Shown here: piece by piece, positions 5,801 to 13,305 of the stretch
Position numbering within the stretch: the stretch's first letter is position 1
Layout: the number at the start of each line of letters is the position of its first letter
Origin: Mycolicibacterium hassiacum DSM 44199
GTDB lineage: Bacteria > Actinomycetota > Actinomycetes > Mycobacteriales > Mycobacteriaceae
Assembly (NCBI RefSeq): GCF_900603025.1
Contig: NZ_LR026975.1
Coordinates: 1,240,001 to 1,304,000, forward strand
Reading direction: 5' to 3'
Length of the DNA: 64,000 bases
Program-made: the position numbers and the translations under genes
The notes under the pieces: generated by a model
What the model was told of the DNA's origin: nothing
The model's input: the letters and a program-made list of their open reading frames with translations, nothing else
Database searches by the model: none

Positions 5801-5945
5801 GCCTTCACAGGCTTCACCCGAACAACTACGGGCACGGCTGGAGCTTCGGCGCTCCAATGCCGCTGTACCGCACCGCAACCGCAAGCGAGAGATGAAGCGT
5901 CCGGGCAAGGGCAACCGCAAGGCATGGAAGAAGGAGGTGGAATAG
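5784..5945 (+). CDS. Small basic phage protein, 53 aa
   Basis: ATG 5784 lies inside the end of the secreted-protein gene. The product is strongly basic in its second half (NRKREMKRPGKGNRKAWKKE), as in RNA-binding or nucleoid-binding peptides. The stop is followed 2 bp later by the next ATG. No family recognised. Confidence 0.6.
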   Translation: MASSAEPSQASPEQLRARLELRRSNAAVPHRNRKREMKRPGKGNRKAWKKEVE

Positions 5946-5947
5946 AC

Positions 5948-6268
5948 ATGAAGTTCGGGGTTAACGACGAAGGGAAGTTCGATTACACCGACGGGTTCGG
6001 TGATCGGCTGGTGGTTCGCAAGTTCTCCAACGGTCAAGTGCTGATCGGAGGCACCAACGGCATCGCAGGTATCGAGATCGTCCTGCACCAGGATGCGGTG
6101 GCAGCACTGATGGAGTACCTCAAGCGCGAAGTAGGAACCGAGCTGGGCTGGGAGCCAGAGCATCCGTCGCTGCTCGACGACCTCGATGAGGGGCGGCCAA
6201 CAGCGATGGATCTATGGCGGCAAGGCTTGGGGCCACGTCCTGGCACCAAGCCCGGATACTGGGGCTGA
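5948..6268 (+). CDS. Hypothetical phage protein, 106 aa
   Basis: ATG 5948 follows AAGGAGGTGGAA, a near-perfect ribosome-binding site. The N-terminal half is beta-rich (MKFGVNDEGKFDYTDGFGDR); a helical stretch follows, then a Pro/Gly-rich tail. No recognised domain. Confidence 0.7.
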   Translation: MKFGVNDEGKFDYTDGFGDRLVVRKFSNGQVLIGGTNGIAGIEIVLHQDAVAALMEYLKREVGTELGWEPEHPSLLDDLDEGRPTAMDLWRQGLGPRPGTKPGYWG

Positions 6269-6284
6269 CAAAAGGAGATCTGAC

Positions 6285-6461
6285 GTGTACGTCGAAGACA
6301 TCGACTCGATAGAGGAGTGCGAGGAGTTGCTGGCTGAGGTCGAGGACCGGATCAACTTCTCCGCTCCCGGCTCGCCCGAGCGCGAGCAGGCCGAGTGGGA
6401 CTACGAAGACTTGATCGGACGACTGCAGGAGCTGGACCCGACAGCGGTGAGAACAGTATGA
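6285..6461 (+). CDS. Small acidic helical phage protein, 58 aa
   Basis: GTG 6285 after AAAGGAGATC. Highly acidic and helical (DSIEECEELLAEVEDRI), likely a short coiled coil. The stop overlaps the next ATG (ATGA at 6458). Confidence 0.65.
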   Translation: MYVEDIDSIEECEELLAEVEDRINFSAPGSPEREQAEWDYEDLIGRLQELDPTAVRTV

Positions 6462-6643
6462 GCGGGACCGTCGTTCATACCTACATTCACCACCCCGAAC
6501 TGTGCAAGGTGGACAACCTGCCCAGCGGGGCTGTGACTGTTGTTCTGGGGACGGTGTCGGTGTTATTCGACGACGCCGACGAGGCCAGAAAATTCGTGAA
6601 CGCCTTGTGGGAAAAGGTACACAACTTGAAGAAGGAGATTTGA
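6458..6643 (+). CDS. Hypothetical phage protein, 61 aa
   Basis: ATG 6458 is coupled to the upstream stop. A beta-rich N-terminus (VTVVLGTVSVLFDDADEA) is followed by a short helix. No family recognised. Confidence 0.65.
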   Translation: MSGTVVHTYIHHPELCKVDNLPSGAVTVVLGTVSVLFDDADEARKFVNALWEKVHNLKKEI

Positions 6644-6664
6644 TCGTGAAAGGGATGGAGTGAG

Positions 6665-6847
6665 ATGACGATTACCACCGCTGTGAACGAGGCCAAGGAA
6701 GACCTCGATGTCGCGATGGGCGAGCTTCGGCGGCTGACGCTCCTGCTGGAGCGTCTGCGCGACAGCGACATCCCCGACTTCGACCAGATTGGCGAAGCCC
6801 TCAGCGTCGCCACCTTCAAGGTACGGCGCGTGCGCTCATCCCTCTAA
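6665..6847 (+). CDS. Small coiled-coil phage protein, 60 aa
   Basis: ATG 6665 after GGGATGGAGTGAG. A leucine-rich helix (DLDVAMGELRRLTLLLERLR) suggests a coiled-coil dimer. No other features. Confidence 0.6.
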   Translation: MTITTAVNEAKEDLDVAMGELRRLTLLLERLRDSDIPDFDQIGEALSVATFKVRRVRSSL

Positions 6848-6874
6848 CCACAAACGACGAATAGGAGCTTTGGC

Positions 6875-7636
6875 ATGATCGACGGCAAGACGAAGAAGAT
6901 GCAGGAGAAGGTCGCCAAGCTGCTTCGGCAGGCCGAAGACGTGGCGGGCACCCCCGAGGAAGCCGTGTTCCAGGCGAAAGCGTTCGAGCTGATCTCGAAG
7001 TATGGGCTGGAGATGGCCCAGGTCAACGCGACGAAGGAAGGCTTGGATCTCTCCGAGCTGCCCGACGCGATCCAGTGGGACGTGCTGATCGAGGGCAAGT
7101 ACGTGGCCCAGCAAGCGTTGCTGCTGCACGGCATCGCCCGTGCGCTGCACTGCAAGACGGTCTACTCGACCGTGGCAGGTACCAGCGCTCAGCGCGTGTA
7201 TGTGTTCGGTGTCCCGCGCCACATCGAGAGGGTTCAGTTCCTCTGGGGCATCCTGCGCCCGCAGATGCTGCGCCTGGTCGACAAGGTTCGGCCCGAGGTG
7301 GTCCACCAGCAGCGCGTGTACGACTGGCGCACAGGCGAATACCGCCCCAAGAGCACCGCTGGCCAGACCAAGGCGTACCGCCGTGCGTGGATCGCCGGAT
7401 TCGCCCAGACCATCTCCGACCGAGTCCGCGAGCAGGAGAGCAAGGCGCTCGAGGGAGCTGGCGGTGGAGCGTTGGTGCTCTACAAGGACGACGAGGCACG
7501 GGCCAGGACGGCTCTGCAGCAGGCGTTCCCGCGTGTGCGCCACACCAAGGCACGCACCCGCTACGACGGTGCTGGCTACGCGCACGGCCAGAGGGATGGT
7601 CGCAACGCTGCGATGCAGCACTCGCTGGCTTCGTGA
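6875..7636 (+). CDS. DUF2786-family phage protein, 253 aa
   Basis: ATG 6875 after AATAGGAGC. Residues about 7-45 ([20 protein letters not shown] onward, then [19 protein letters not shown]) match the DUF2786 N-terminal motif. The rest resembles the companion domain often fused to it. A long basic segment (residues 160-190) and a Tyr/Gly-rich tail follow. It is widespread in actinobacteriophages, with no proven function. Its stop overlaps the next GTG start. Confidence 0.75.
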   Translation: MIDGKTKKMQEKVAKLLRQAEDVAGTPEEAVFQAKAFELISKYGLEMAQVNATKEGLDLSELPDAIQWDVLIEGKYVAQQALLLHGIARALHCKTVYSTVAGTSAQRVYVFGVPRHIERVQFLWGILRPQMLRLVDKVRPEVVHQQRVYDWRTGEYRPKSTAGQTKAYRRAWIAGFAQTISDRVREQESKALEGAGGGALVLYKDDEARARTALQQAFPRVRHTKARTRYDGAGYAHGQRDGRNAAMQHSLAS

Positions 7637-7899
7637 GAGCCATCGGGGGTTTGGCACTCGCGATAGGGATGGCTGCCGCCGGCCTGGTTTCGGCTGGGCC
7701 GGCGGTGGCCGGTCCTCTCTGCGAGTACCGCAGCCAAGCACACATCGCCGAGCACGGAGGCTTCAACGCCGACAACGCGTGGCACATCGCACACGGCGAC
7801 TTGCCAACGTGCAACACAGATTCCAGCGCCCGCAAGGGCGACGACCGCAGAGACCACGACAAGAAGTCACGGTTCTGCAGAAAGCGTTGGTGGTGCTGA
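7633..7899 (+). CDS. Small secreted phage protein, 88 aa
   Basis: GTG 7633 (GTGA overlap). The signal peptide is clear: hydrophobic [20 protein letters not shown] followed by VAGP. The mature part has cysteines at PLCEYRS, PTCNTD, RFCRK and the terminal WWC, plus a basic stretch ([12 protein letters not shown]). That suggests a disulfide-bonded exported peptide. It is the second secreted product of this operon after the one at 5567. Confidence 0.65.
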   Translation: MRAIGGLALAIGMAAAGLVSAGPAVAGPLCEYRSQAHIAEHGGFNADNAWHIAHGDLPTCNTDSSARKGDDRRDHDKKSRFCRKRWWC

Positions 7900-8033
7900 T
7901 GAGGTTCAAGGCGAAGTGCCAGTGCGGCACCGAGTTTCGGGCCGAGAAGCGCAAGACGCTCGGCACGAACATCCGCATCCACGAAGTGATGACCGGTCAC
8001 ACCGTCCGGGTAAAGAATGGAGGCACCGAGTGA
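7899..8033 (+). CDS. Small CxC-containing phage protein, 44 aa
   Basis: ATG 7899 overlaps the upstream stop (TGATG). [19 protein letters not shown] holds a CxC pair with basic residues, possibly half of a zinc-binding fold. No family recognised. Confidence 0.55.
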   Translation: MRFKAKCQCGTEFRAEKRKTLGTNIRIHEVMTGHTVRVKNGGTE

Positions 8034-8290
8034 CAGTTCGAGGTAAGCTGAGCCCGCAGCTCGCGCTGGCGCAGTTCAAGGAGGTGTGGAGCGACGGCTA
8101 CCTGTTGTCCGACATCGCAACTCACCTGACCTGCACCGAGTTCGAAGCTATGGCCGACCTGCTGCTGGCCATCGGCGTTAGCGAGGAGACGGTCGCTGGG
8201 TTCGAGGAAGCGCACGCCGAGGGCGACGACTGCGGAGACATGCACTGCTGCTGCGACGACCCGGAGTGCATCGAGGAGAGAAGCAACTGA
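8030..8290 (+). CDS. Hypothetical phage protein, 86 aa, Cys-rich tail
   Basis: GTG 8030 (GTGA overlap, GGAGGCACC upstream). The helical N-terminal part looks like a short HTH (FKEVWSDGYLLSDIATHLTC). The tail has six cysteines (DDCGDMHCCCDDPEC), a likely metal-binding cluster. It could be a small regulator; unproven. Confidence 0.6.
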   Translation: MTVRGKLSPQLALAQFKEVWSDGYLLSDIATHLTCTEFEAMADLLLAIGVSEETVAGFEEAHAEGDDCGDMHCCCDDPECIEERSN

Positions 8291-8307
8291 TGCAAGGAGA
8301 GGGAGCA

Positions 8308-8523
8308 ATGACCATTGACAACCACACCACCCGCGCTGAGGCCATCCAGCGCGAGATCATCGAGCCGATTGAGGCCGCTGGCCCGGACGTGGCCCGCGCC
8401 GAGGACTACGACATCGAGGCCATCGCCGATGCGGTGCTGGACACCGACGAGCGGGGTCGCTGGCACCTCGCCGTCGACAGCGACGAGTTCTGGCGCGTCG
8501 TTGAGCGGCACCAGCGCCGCTAA
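8308..8523 (+). CDS. Hypothetical acidic phage protein, 71 aa
   Basis: I prefer ATG 8308 (AAGGAGAGGGAGCA upstream) over an ATG at 8290 that would sit on the ribosome-binding site. It is acidic and helical (IEPIEAAGPDVARAEDYDIE). It is the last gene before the repressor leader. No family recognised. Confidence 0.65.
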   Translation: MTIDNHTTRAEAIQREIIEPIEAAGPDVARAEDYDIEAIADAVLDTDERGRWHLAVDSDEFWRVVERHQRR

Positions 8524-8664
8524 GGACTGACCAGCCGAAACAAGATCAACAAGGAGGTACCTAGGTAAACTAAGTGAAGTAGCTCACAGTGTTTGCTACC
8601 TGTCGGTAGCCCCACTATATTTACGACTGCGTTACACGTCTCACACCCCAGTGAGGGGTGACCC

Positions 8665-8680
8665 GGGGGGGGGGGGGGGG
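8665..8680 (+). repeat. Homopolymer of 16 G residues
   Basis: An uninterrupted G16 run lies between the repressor promoter and its start codon. Such runs slip in replication and in sequencing, so the exact length should be treated with caution. Confidence 0.8.
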
Positions 8681-8735
8681 TTCGGGACACATGCACAACT
8701 GAATAAGGCCTGCAACGCGACTGAAAGAAGATACA

Positions 8736-8748
8736 CTTGACAGGCACC
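8736..8748 (+). promoter_or_regulatory. Stoperator variant in the repressor leader
   Basis: CTTGACAGGCACC differs at one position from the consensus. It lies 54 bp upstream of the repressor start, where it could allow autoregulation or block read-through. Confidence 0.55.
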
Positions 8749-8802
8749 AACATGTCTCCGTGACCGAAACGGAGGCTCGGCACCTTTCTCATGGAGGTAA
8801 GC

Positions 8803-9354
8803 ATGAGCGGCAAAACCAGCAGTAAAGTCGTGGTACCGGCTACGAGCCGAGTACCGCTGACGTTGAGCGTGATCGAAGATCTTCGCAGTAAGGGATACAA
8901 CCAAAGCGAAATCGCTGAAATCTTTGGCGTAACCCGTCAAGCGGTGTCGTGGCACAAGAAGACCTACGGAGGACGATTGACCACCAGGCAGATCGTCCAG
9001 CAGGCATGGCCGTGGGCCACGACGAGGCTCCACAGTAAGTCGAAGGCTTACCAGAGACTTCGCGACCACGGTGAGTACATGCGCGTAGGTAGTTTCCGCA
9101 CGATGTCCGAAGACAAACGGAAACGCCTGGTGTCGTGGTGGAAAATGCTCCGCGACAACAACTGGGTGCTTGAGTTCGACCCCAGCATCGAGCCATACGA
9201 AGGCATGGCCGGCGGCGGCTTCAGGTACGTCCCCCGCGAGGAGCGGGACGACGACCTGTTGATCCGGGTGAACGAACACACCAACCTCACCGACGAGGGA
9301 GAGCTCATCTGGTCTTGGCCGGATAACGTAGACGAACTTATCGGGAAGCCCTAG
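8803..9354 (+). CDS. Immunity repressor (L5 gp71-like), 183 aa
   Basis: I start at ATG 8803 after GGAGGTAAGC; the ATG at 8791 lies upstream of that ribosome-binding site. The length equals that of L5 gp71 (183 aa), and the sequence closely follows it as I remember it. The helix-turn-helix is at residues about 26-53 (GYNQSEIAEIFGVTRQAVSW). gp71 of L5 represses the early promoter and binds the 13-bp stoperators as an asymmetric site, silencing the prophage and giving superinfection immunity. Nineteen such sites occur in this window, which fits. The leader carries its own promoter and a G16 tract. Confidence 0.93.
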   Translation: MSGKTSSKVVVPATSRVPLTLSVIEDLRSKGYNQSEIAEIFGVTRQAVSWHKKTYGGRLTTRQIVQQAWPWATTRLHSKSKAYQRLRDHGEYMRVGSFRTMSEDKRKRLVSWWKMLRDNNWVLEFDPSIEPYEGMAGGGFRYVPREERDDDLLIRVNEHTNLTDEGELIWSWPDNVDELIGKP

Positions 9355-9380
9355 CTTCCAGCAAGACAAAGGAACCCCCA

Positions 9381-9806
9381 GTGCTGCTTACCCACATCGT
9401 GAAGAACTTCCCGGAGATCGTACATAGCGATCCCGAGGTCGTATCTCATCGGCCAGGATGGCTCTTCGCCCAGAAGTGCGAGGCTTGGTGGATAGGCGAC
9501 CTAGAGGCTGACCCAGTCTCGGTCATGCTCATCTACCGAAGCCCTCGCGTCAAAGACGCGTCCCGGATATATCGCCCGGTCGCGGACCTGATCCTCAGTG
9601 CCAACAAGGTCGAGTTCATCGCGAAAGGTCGTCGCCGCGAAGACCCCGATCTGATGGTCCACGGGGACAGGGGATGTGAGTACATCGTGGCCCGGATGAC
9701 CCAGGCCGACGAGTTCCCAGAAGTACCACTGAACATGAAAGAGGTTCGGACCATGATCCACGCGGCAGTCGAGGGCGCGCTGAGCAACTCGCTGGCGGCA
9801 GTGTGA
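9381..9806 (+). CDS. Hypothetical phage protein, 141 aa
   Basis: GTG 9381 after AAAGGAACC. Mixed alpha/beta; no recognised motifs. It sits between the repressor and a Cas4/RecB-like nuclease and overlaps the latter (GTGTGA), so it is probably part of the same unit. Confidence 0.65.
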   Translation: MLLTHIVKNFPEIVHSDPEVVSHRPGWLFAQKCEAWWIGDLEADPVSVMLIYRSPRVKDASRIYRPVADLILSANKVEFIAKGRRREDPDLMVHGDRGCEYIVARMTQADEFPEVPLNMKEVRTMIHAAVEGALSNSLAAV

Positions 9807-10612
9807 CAGCCGTTTCAATTCCGCTGCGGAGCGTGAGCCAGATCAACCAATACACGCGCTGCCCGCAGGCGTACAAGCTGGCTCGCATCGACAAGGTATG
9901 GGCGAGGCCTGCCGCCTGGTTGCCGCAGGGCACCGCGTTCCACACCACCGTGGAGATCTACGAGAAGGCGCTCGCTGAGGGCCGAGAGATGACTCTCGAA
10001 CAGGCGCAAGAGATCTTCCGCGAGGAGTACGCCAAGGACATCGGCGAGCTGTGCGCCGAGACCCCGAACTTCGAGTGGTGGTTCTGGTCCGGACCGTACA
10101 ACGGCGAGCGAGACATCGAGCGCCGGTTCCACCTCGGGCTCGAGCAGGTCGAGAAGTTCATCAACTGGCGTCAGACCGAGGGCCAGGAGATCTGGGTGAC
10201 CCCGGAGGGCAAGCCCGCAATCGAGCTGCCGTTCAACATCGAACTCGACGGTATCCGAGTGCGAGGCTTCATCGACGCCGTCGTCGTGGTCAACGGTGAG
10301 CTTCGAGTCCGGGACTACAAGACGGGCAACTCGCCGGGCGACGACTTCCAGCTCGGCGTGTACGCGCTCGCGGTCGCGATGACCTACGGCATCGAGGCAC
10401 CGAAGACTGGTGACTACTTCATGGCGGGGAAGAAGGGCGTCAAGGCGAAGCCGACCGCGCCCTACGACCTGACCGAGTGGACGCGTGAGCGGATTACCGA
10501 GAGGTTCCATGAGGTCGAGGCACGCATCCAGGCGGGAGACTTCGAACCGCTCCCGGAACCAGACAAGTGTGGCTTCTGTGATGTTAATTACAGTTGCCCT
10601 GTTTTTAAGTGA
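9803..10612 (+). CDS. Cas4/RecB-like PD-(D/E)xK exonuclease, 269 aa
   Basis: The nuclease core is visible: GFIDAVVVV (about residue 153, catalytic Asp), then RVRDYKTGN (about 169-177, D-x-K). The Fe-S cluster ligands are one Cys near the N-terminus (YTRCPQAYKL, residue 20) and three at the C-terminus (KCGFCDVNYSC). This is the Cas4/AddB pattern. It probably processes DNA ends during phage replication or recombination. It is not a CRISPR adaptation gene here, since no array or Cas1 is present. Confidence 0.85.
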   Translation: MTAVSIPLRSVSQINQYTRCPQAYKLARIDKVWARPAAWLPQGTAFHTTVEIYEKALAEGREMTLEQAQEIFREEYAKDIGELCAETPNFEWWFWSGPYNGERDIERRFHLGLEQVEKFINWRQTEGQEIWVTPEGKPAIELPFNIELDGIRVRGFIDAVVVVNGELRVRDYKTGNSPGDDFQLGVYALAVAMTYGIEAPKTGDYFMAGKKGVKAKPTAPYDLTEWTRERITERFHEVEARIQAGDFEPLPEPDKCGFCDVNYSCPVFK

Positions 10613-10618
10613 GGCGGC

Positions 10619-10631
10619 CTTGACAGCCACC
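10619..10631 (+). promoter_or_regulatory. Stoperator
   Basis: CTTGACAGCCACC, a perfect consensus site, lies just after the exonuclease stop codon. Confidence 0.75.
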
Positions 10632-10658
10632 GACATACACCTTCCTACAAAGGCAGGC

Positions 10659-10712
10659 ATGAAGACCTACGCGGATGGTCGCCGTTGGAACGGGCAGGAG
10701 TTTGTCGCGTGA
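10659..10712 (+). CDS. Tiny ORF, 17 aa
   Basis: ATG 10659 has AAAGGCAGG upstream. The peptide is MKTYADGRRWNGQEFVA. It fits between two stoperators and ends just before the next, like the other small genes. Too short for a firm call. Confidence 0.3.
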   Translation: MKTYADGRRWNGQEFVA

Positions 10713-10717
10713 GCGAA

Positions 10718-10730
10718 CTTGACATCCACC
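10718..10730 (+). promoter_or_regulatory. Stoperator
   Basis: CTTGACATCCACC lies 11 bp before the start of the gene at 10742. Confidence 0.7.
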
Positions 10731-10741
10731 GAAAGGAAGAC

Positions 10742-10978
10742 ATGAACTGGGATCCCAACCACCCCTCGCTGCGCTCGCCGCAGGCCCCGCATGAGACCGC
10801 AGGCGTGCTGCGAATGCGCCGCAACGGTTACAACGGGGCGCAGATCTTGAAGCTCATCAAGCTGCGCGGCACGCGCCTGGTGAACCAGATGCAGCGAGCG
10901 ATGGACGCGGAGCAGGCGGCGCACCGCGCCGGCCGTCCGATCCACGACGCCCGGATCGACCCGAAGAGGGTGAAGTGA
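10742..10978 (+). CDS. Hypothetical phage protein, 78 aa
   Basis: ATG 10742 after GAAAGGAAG. The helical core is RMRRNGYNGAQILKLIKLRG, with a basic C-terminal helix, possibly DNA-binding. The stop overlaps the next start (GTGA). Confidence 0.65.
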   Translation: MNWDPNHPSLRSPQAPHETAGVLRMRRNGYNGAQILKLIKLRGTRLVNQMQRAMDAEQAAHRAGRPIHDARIDPKRVK

Positions 10979-11103
10979 AGGCTCAGATCCGAGAAGCCTT
11001 GGACCTGGCCGCTGCTGTCGGCCCCCGCGAGCCCGACGCCCTCGACCTCCTGGCCGAGGTGCTCGTCGGCCTGATCGTGGACACCTACGGCCCGCCGTTC
11101 TGA
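10975..11103 (+). CDS. Small helical phage protein, 42 aa
   Basis: GTG 10975 is coupled to the preceding stop. A two-helix peptide (IREALDLAAAVG, DALDLLAEVLVGLIVDTYG). No family recognised. Confidence 0.5.
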   Translation: MKAQIREALDLAAAVGPREPDALDLLAEVLVGLIVDTYGPPF

Positions 11104-11119
11104 AAGGAGGAGGAGGAAT

Positions 11120-11926
11120 CTGTACACGCCGAGGCAGAGCCTGTATATCCGAGGGTCGGCGGGTGATCCGCTACCCCCGGTCTGGGCCGCGCTTGACCAG
11201 AAAGGCACGCATTTCCGACGCGGCCAGCTAGTTCTGGTGTGTGCCGGTCCTGGTACCGGCAAGTCAGCCTTCGTCCTGGCGTACGCGCTGAAGTCGGAGG
11301 TGCCGACGCTGTACTTTTCGGCTGACTCCGACGCGTTCACGCAGTTGTCGCGGTCGGTGTCGATCCTGACCGGGTGGTCGCTGGAGAGGTCGACGAGGGC
11401 TGTCCGAGACATGGACATCCCCGACGATGTCGCCAACGAGTTGGACCTGATTCCGATCCGGTTCAACTACAAGGCATCACCGTCGCTGGACGAGATCGAG
11501 AACGCCCTGGCAGCGTATGACGCGCTGTACGAGGACTTCCCGGCTTTGATCGTCGTGGACAACGTCACCAACGTCCGCACCGATTCAAGCGATGGCGACG
11601 ACCCGTTCGCGGGTCTGGAGTCCCTGATGGACTACCTGCACGAAATGGCCCGCGAGACGGGCTCATGCGTGATCGGACTCCACCACGTCACCGGACCACA
11701 CAACAACGGCGACAAGCCGATCCCGTTGTCGGGCATCAAAGGTCAAATCGGGCGGGTACCCGAGATGATCCTCACACTCCACCGAGTGTCGGACGGGTTC
11801 GGCCCGGACATGCTCAACGTCTCCACCGTCAAGAACCGAGGGGGTAAGTCGGACCCTTCGGGCCAGGACTTCGCATCGCTGGAGTTCATCGGAGACACCA
11901 TGCAGATCACTGACTTCGATCACTGA
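11120..11926 (+). CDS. RecA/DnaB-like P-loop ATPase, 268 aa, apparent CTG start
   Basis: Walker A is CAGPGTGKSAF at about residues 41-51. Walker B is the hydrophobic strand ALIVVDNV (about residue 150). A C-terminal RecA-fold segment (IKGQIGRVPEMILTL) is present. The family is the DnaB/RecA-like ATPase of Cluster A phages, with a likely role in replication or recombination. The conserved N-terminus (YTPRQSLYIRGS...) extends 39 codons upstream of the first GTG (11237), and the only initiation-like codon there is CTG 11120. It follows AAAGGAGGAGGAGGAAT, an unusually strong ribosome-binding site. I therefore annotate a CTG start. Confidence 0.75.
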   Translation: MYTPRQSLYIRGSAGDPLPPVWAALDQKGTHFRRGQLVLVCAGPGTGKSAFVLAYALKSEVPTLYFSADSDAFTQLSRSVSILTGWSLERSTRAVRDMDIPDDVANELDLIPIRFNYKASPSLDEIENALAAYDALYEDFPALIVVDNVTNVRTDSSDGDDPFAGLESLMDYLHEMARETGSCVIGLHHVTGPHNNGDKPIPLSGIKGQIGRVPEMILTLHRVSDGFGPDMLNVSTVKNRGGKSDPSGQDFASLEFIGDTMQITDFDH

Positions 11927-11939
11927 CTTGACAGCCACC
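11927..11939 (+). promoter_or_regulatory. Stoperator
   Basis: CTTGACAGCCACC, perfect consensus, directly follows the ATPase stop codon. Confidence 0.75.
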
Positions 11940-11957
11940 TAACGAAAGGATCCGAGA

Positions 11958-12197
11958 ATGACGACTCCAAACACTATGCCTCGCAAGGTATCCCCGCTGC
12001 GCCAACAGGTGCTGGCCGCTCTGATCAAGACCCGGCCCACGGCCTGGACCCAGAAGAAGGTCGACCTCCGGTCGGAGAACCCGAGGAAGCCGGAGCTGAT
12101 CGAGGTCGTCCACGACGGCTCCGAGTTGAAGTACCCGCTGGCCCGGAACGTCTCTGAGGCCAGCGTCGAGCAGGCCGCGAAGCGGTGGCTTCCGTGA
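11958..12197 (+). CDS. Hypothetical phage protein, 79 aa
   Basis: ATG 11958 after GAAAGGATCC. Basic protein (MTTPNTMPRKVSPLRQQVLA...), probably with a small winged-helix-like layout (VLAALIKTRPTAWTQKKV). The stop overlaps the next GTG. Confidence 0.6.
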   Translation: MTTPNTMPRKVSPLRQQVLAALIKTRPTAWTQKKVDLRSENPRKPELIEVVHDGSELKYPLARNVSEASVEQAAKRWLP

Positions 12198-12295
12198 GCT
12201 TCATCTACGGAGTCGCGTGGACGCGAGACGAACTGCCCGACCCGAAAGCCGATCCGGACTGCTATCACATCGTCACCACAGGAGGCACCGCATGA
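12194..12295 (+). CDS. Small hypothetical phage protein, 33 aa
   Basis: GTG 12194 (GTGA overlap); its end overlaps ATG 12292. The peptide begins VSFIYGVAWTRDELPDPKAD. No features beyond the coupling. Confidence 0.45.
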   Translation: MSFIYGVAWTRDELPDPKADPDCYHIVTTGGTA

Positions 12296-12429
12296 GCTGG
12301 ACCGCCGATGTGAAGTGCTCGCGCTGCTCCAACAGTCAGTGGTCGGTGATCGGCGGCGTCTGGACATGTACGTGCGGAAAGCAGATGACCATGACCGAAA
12401 TCGAGAGGACGAACTGTGAACAAACATGA
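12292..12429 (+). CDS. Small zinc-ribbon-like phage protein, 45 aa
   Basis: ATG 12292 after GGAGGCACCGC. CSRCSNSQW (CxxC) and WTCTCGKQM (CxC) are spaced as in a zinc ribbon. The C-terminal part overlaps the next GTG start by 14 bp. Confidence 0.6.
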   Translation: MSWTADVKCSRCSNSQWSVIGGVWTCTCGKQMTMTEIERTNCEQT

Positions 12430-12565
12430 ACTCCGATTCCGGATCAACGAGTTCCAGTCTGAAGAGTCTGATTACCTCGTTTACTGGGATCCGATGCTGT
12501 CTCGGTTCGTCCGTTACTTCCGAGACACGATGGACGAGGCGATAGGACGTGGGGCCGGTGTTTGA
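12416..12565 (+). CDS. Small hypothetical phage protein, 49 aa
   Basis: GTG 12416 after GAGAGGACGAACT. An aromatic-rich peptide (LVYWDPMLSRFVRYFRDTMD). No domain recognised. Confidence 0.5.
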   Translation: MNKHELRFRINEFQSEESDYLVYWDPMLSRFVRYFRDTMDEAIGRGAGV

Positions 12566-12595
12566 TCCGAAGACTCAAGACGGTCATCCTTTCAG

Positions 12596-12688
12596 GTGAC
12601 GGTCCAGATGGTGCTGTGGATTCTGATCGCAGCGTGGGTCGTCGGTCTCGGGATAGGGGCGTACTGGGAGAAGCGTAGTGGCGGCTAA
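12596..12688 (+). CDS. Single-pass membrane peptide, 30 aa
   Basis: GTG 12596 after TTTCAG has only a weak ribosome-binding site. The product is one transmembrane helix (VLWILIAAWVVGLGIGAYW) with a basic tail (EKRSGG). It overlaps the endonuclease VII start at 12678. Tiny membrane peptides are common in phage early regions; the function is unknown. Confidence 0.45.
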   Translation: MTVQMVLWILIAAWVVGLGIGAYWEKRSGG

Positions 12689-13169
12689 GCGGACGCCGGC
12701 GCACCGGACGCAGGACCGCAAGCACAAGCGCAAGCCGTGTAAGGACTGCCGGGAGCAGGGGCTCCCGCTCACCCGAGACGCGAAGTACCCAGGCCCACGG
12801 TGCGCCACGCACCACCGAGAGTTCAGGGCAGCTCGCAGCTCGACCACCTGGGAGACAAGGATTCTCGCCACCTACGGCATCACCGCCGAGGAGTATTGGG
12901 CGATCTACGAGTTCCAGGGCGGGAAGTGTTACATCTGCCAACGAGCGAACGGAAAGAGGAAACGACTATCGGTAGACCATGACCACAAGACAGGAATCGT
13001 CAGAGGTCTGCTCTGCACGATGTGCAACAAGTACACACTGGGCTGGGCGAGGGACTGTATCGAGTTCTTCAAGCGGGCCATCGATTACCTGCTGAGCCCG
13101 CCGGCAGTCCAAGTCATCGGGGAGCGCATCGCTCCTATCGAGGCCGACAAGCTGTCGTCCCAGACTTGA
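12678..13169 (+). CDS. Endonuclease VII (HNH-like), 163 aa
   Basis: Recombination endonuclease VII family. The zinc site is CKDC near residue 21 or CYIC/CTMC in the second half. The active-site block SVDHDHKTGIVRGLLC is at about residues 98-113. It resolves branched DNA before packaging in T4; the same role is likely here. The GTG start at 12678 overlaps the membrane peptide; the N-terminal 30 residues are very basic. Confidence 0.88.
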   Translation: MAAKRTPAHRTQDRKHKRKPCKDCREQGLPLTRDAKYPGPRCATHHREFRAARSSTTWETRILATYGITAEEYWAIYEFQGGKCYICQRANGKRKRLSVDHDHKTGIVRGLLCTMCNKYTLGWARDCIEFFKRAIDYLLSPPAVQVIGERIAPIEADKLSSQT

Positions 13170-13177
13170 CATACACC
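13165..13177 (+). promoter_or_regulatory. Stoperator
   Basis: CTTGACATACACC overlaps the endonuclease VII stop codon. Confidence 0.65.
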
Positions 13178-13188
13178 AAGGAGGAAAC

Positions 13189-13305
13189 ATGGCAAAGACG
13201 ATTGCAGAGATGCTCGACGCGGCGAAGACCGGCGAGGAGTTCGCTGCTGTGCTGAACGGGATCTTCGAAGGTCTCTCGCCTCGGGAGCTTGACGAGGACG
13301 AATGA
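13189..13305 (+). CDS. Small acidic phage protein, 38 aa
   Basis: ATG 13189 after AAGGAGGAAAC (strong). The acidic helical peptide is [20 protein letters not shown] and so on. The stop overlaps the primase ATG (ATGA at 13302). Confidence 0.55.
   Translation: MAKTIAEMLDAAKTGEEFAAVLNGIFEGLSPRELDEDE

Larger units (their letters stand above)
8524..8802 (+). promoter_or_regulatory. Repressor leader: promoter, hairpins and a G16 tract
   Basis: No gene is present. A good promoter is visible: TTGCTA (8593-8598), 17-bp spacer, TATATT (8616-8621). The -35/-10 spacer contains the hairpin GCTACC/GGTAGC (8595-8610). Downstream are CACCCC/GGGGTG (about 8644-8660) and a run of 16 G residues (8665-8680). 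A variant stoperator lies at 8736. The leader of the repressor mRNA would be about 175 nt. Confidence 0.6.
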
